NCBI GenBank assembly: GCA_002707185.1
Contig: PAMF01000039.1
Coordinates: 37,114 to 42,611, forward strand
Length of the DNA: 5,498 nucleotides
Direction of reading: 5' to 3'
Source: Chloroflexota bacterium
GTDB lineage: Bacteria; Chloroflexota; Dehalococcoidia; UBA3495
The position numbers and the translations under genes were made by a program. The notes below the pieces were generated by a model. That model did no database searches. It was given only the letters and a program-made list of their open reading frames with translations, and was not told the DNA's origin. This document shows positions 5,379 to 5,498 of the stretch, in pieces; position 1 is the first letter of the stretch, and each line of letters opens with the position of its first letter.

Positions 5379-5498
5379 ATGTCTGACAAAAAGGGAACTG
5401 GCCTTATGATGGTTTGGGTGGATGTTCCATCCGAACATGAAGACGAATTTAATCACTGGTATAACGAAGAACATCTTCCAGAATTACTAAGTATACCC
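5379..5498 (+). CDS. EthD-like / dimeric alpha-beta barrel protein, N-terminal fragment cut by window edge
   Basis: Forty codons are open to the right edge with no stop. After a short polar start (MSDKKGTG), the strand LMMVWVDVP is followed by EDEFNHWYNEEHLPELLSIP (21-40). The EF-N-x-WY-x-EEHLPE helix pattern is characteristic of EthD-like and related ferredoxin-fold dimeric alpha/beta-barrel (Dabb) proteins, in which the first strand and helix are followed by a conserved 'vPG' turn. Family members are small (about 100-220 residues) and often lie in catabolic operons; their biochemical role is usually unproven. The gene starts 83 bases after the CitE-like gene on the same strand, so it is probably the third gene of the rightward operon. 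The rest of the gene must lie beyond the window. Confidence 0.75.
   Translation, partial: MSDKKGTGLMMVWVDVPSEHEDEFNHWYNEEHLPELLSIP

Overview
The window holds five protein-coding genes in two divergent groups around a 257-base spacer (2741-2997). It looks like a small catabolic locus from a bacterium of moderate GC content. No RNA gene, transposase, CRISPR array or phage gene is visible.

Leftward group (- strand): a molybdenum-hydroxylase large subunit of the xanthine dehydrogenase / aldehyde oxidase / CO dehydrogenase superfamily (482-2740), then after 41 bases a carboxymuconolactone-decarboxylase/AhpD-like protein (1-440) that runs off the left edge. Rightward group (+ strand): a class III (CaiB/BaiF-type) CoA-transferase (2998-4224), a CitE-like HpcH/HpaI-family C-C lyase (4393-5295), and the first 40 codons of an EthD-like small alpha/beta-barrel protein (5379-5498, cut by the right edge). 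All five starts have a plausible Shine-Dalgarno sequence, so translation initiation looks like that of an ordinary bacterium.

The enzyme types suggest a pathway by inference only: oxidative hydroxylation of an organic substrate by the Mo enzyme, CoA activation of a carboxylate by the CoA-transferase, and retro-aldol/Claisen-type cleavage of the CoA ester by the CitE-like lyase. The two small proteins would be accessory. The substrate cannot be read from the sequence. Notably, the FAD and [2Fe-2S] subunits that normally accompany a molybdenum-hydroxylase large subunit are not next to it here.

The central spacer carries candidate promoters in both directions and a bulged inverted repeat (2797-2827) overlapping the candidate leftward promoter, so joint regulation of the two groups is plausible. 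The 168-base spacer at 4225-4392 holds a nested inverted repeat without a T-tract.

Organism: base composition (about mid-40s % GC by eye, not counted), frequent ATA and AGA codons, and the combination of a Mo-hydroxylase, CaiB-type CoA-transferase, CitE-like lyase and EthD-like protein recall environmental catabolic bacteria such as marine Chloroflexota (SAR202-like). This is a low-confidence guess; no taxonomic marker gene is present.
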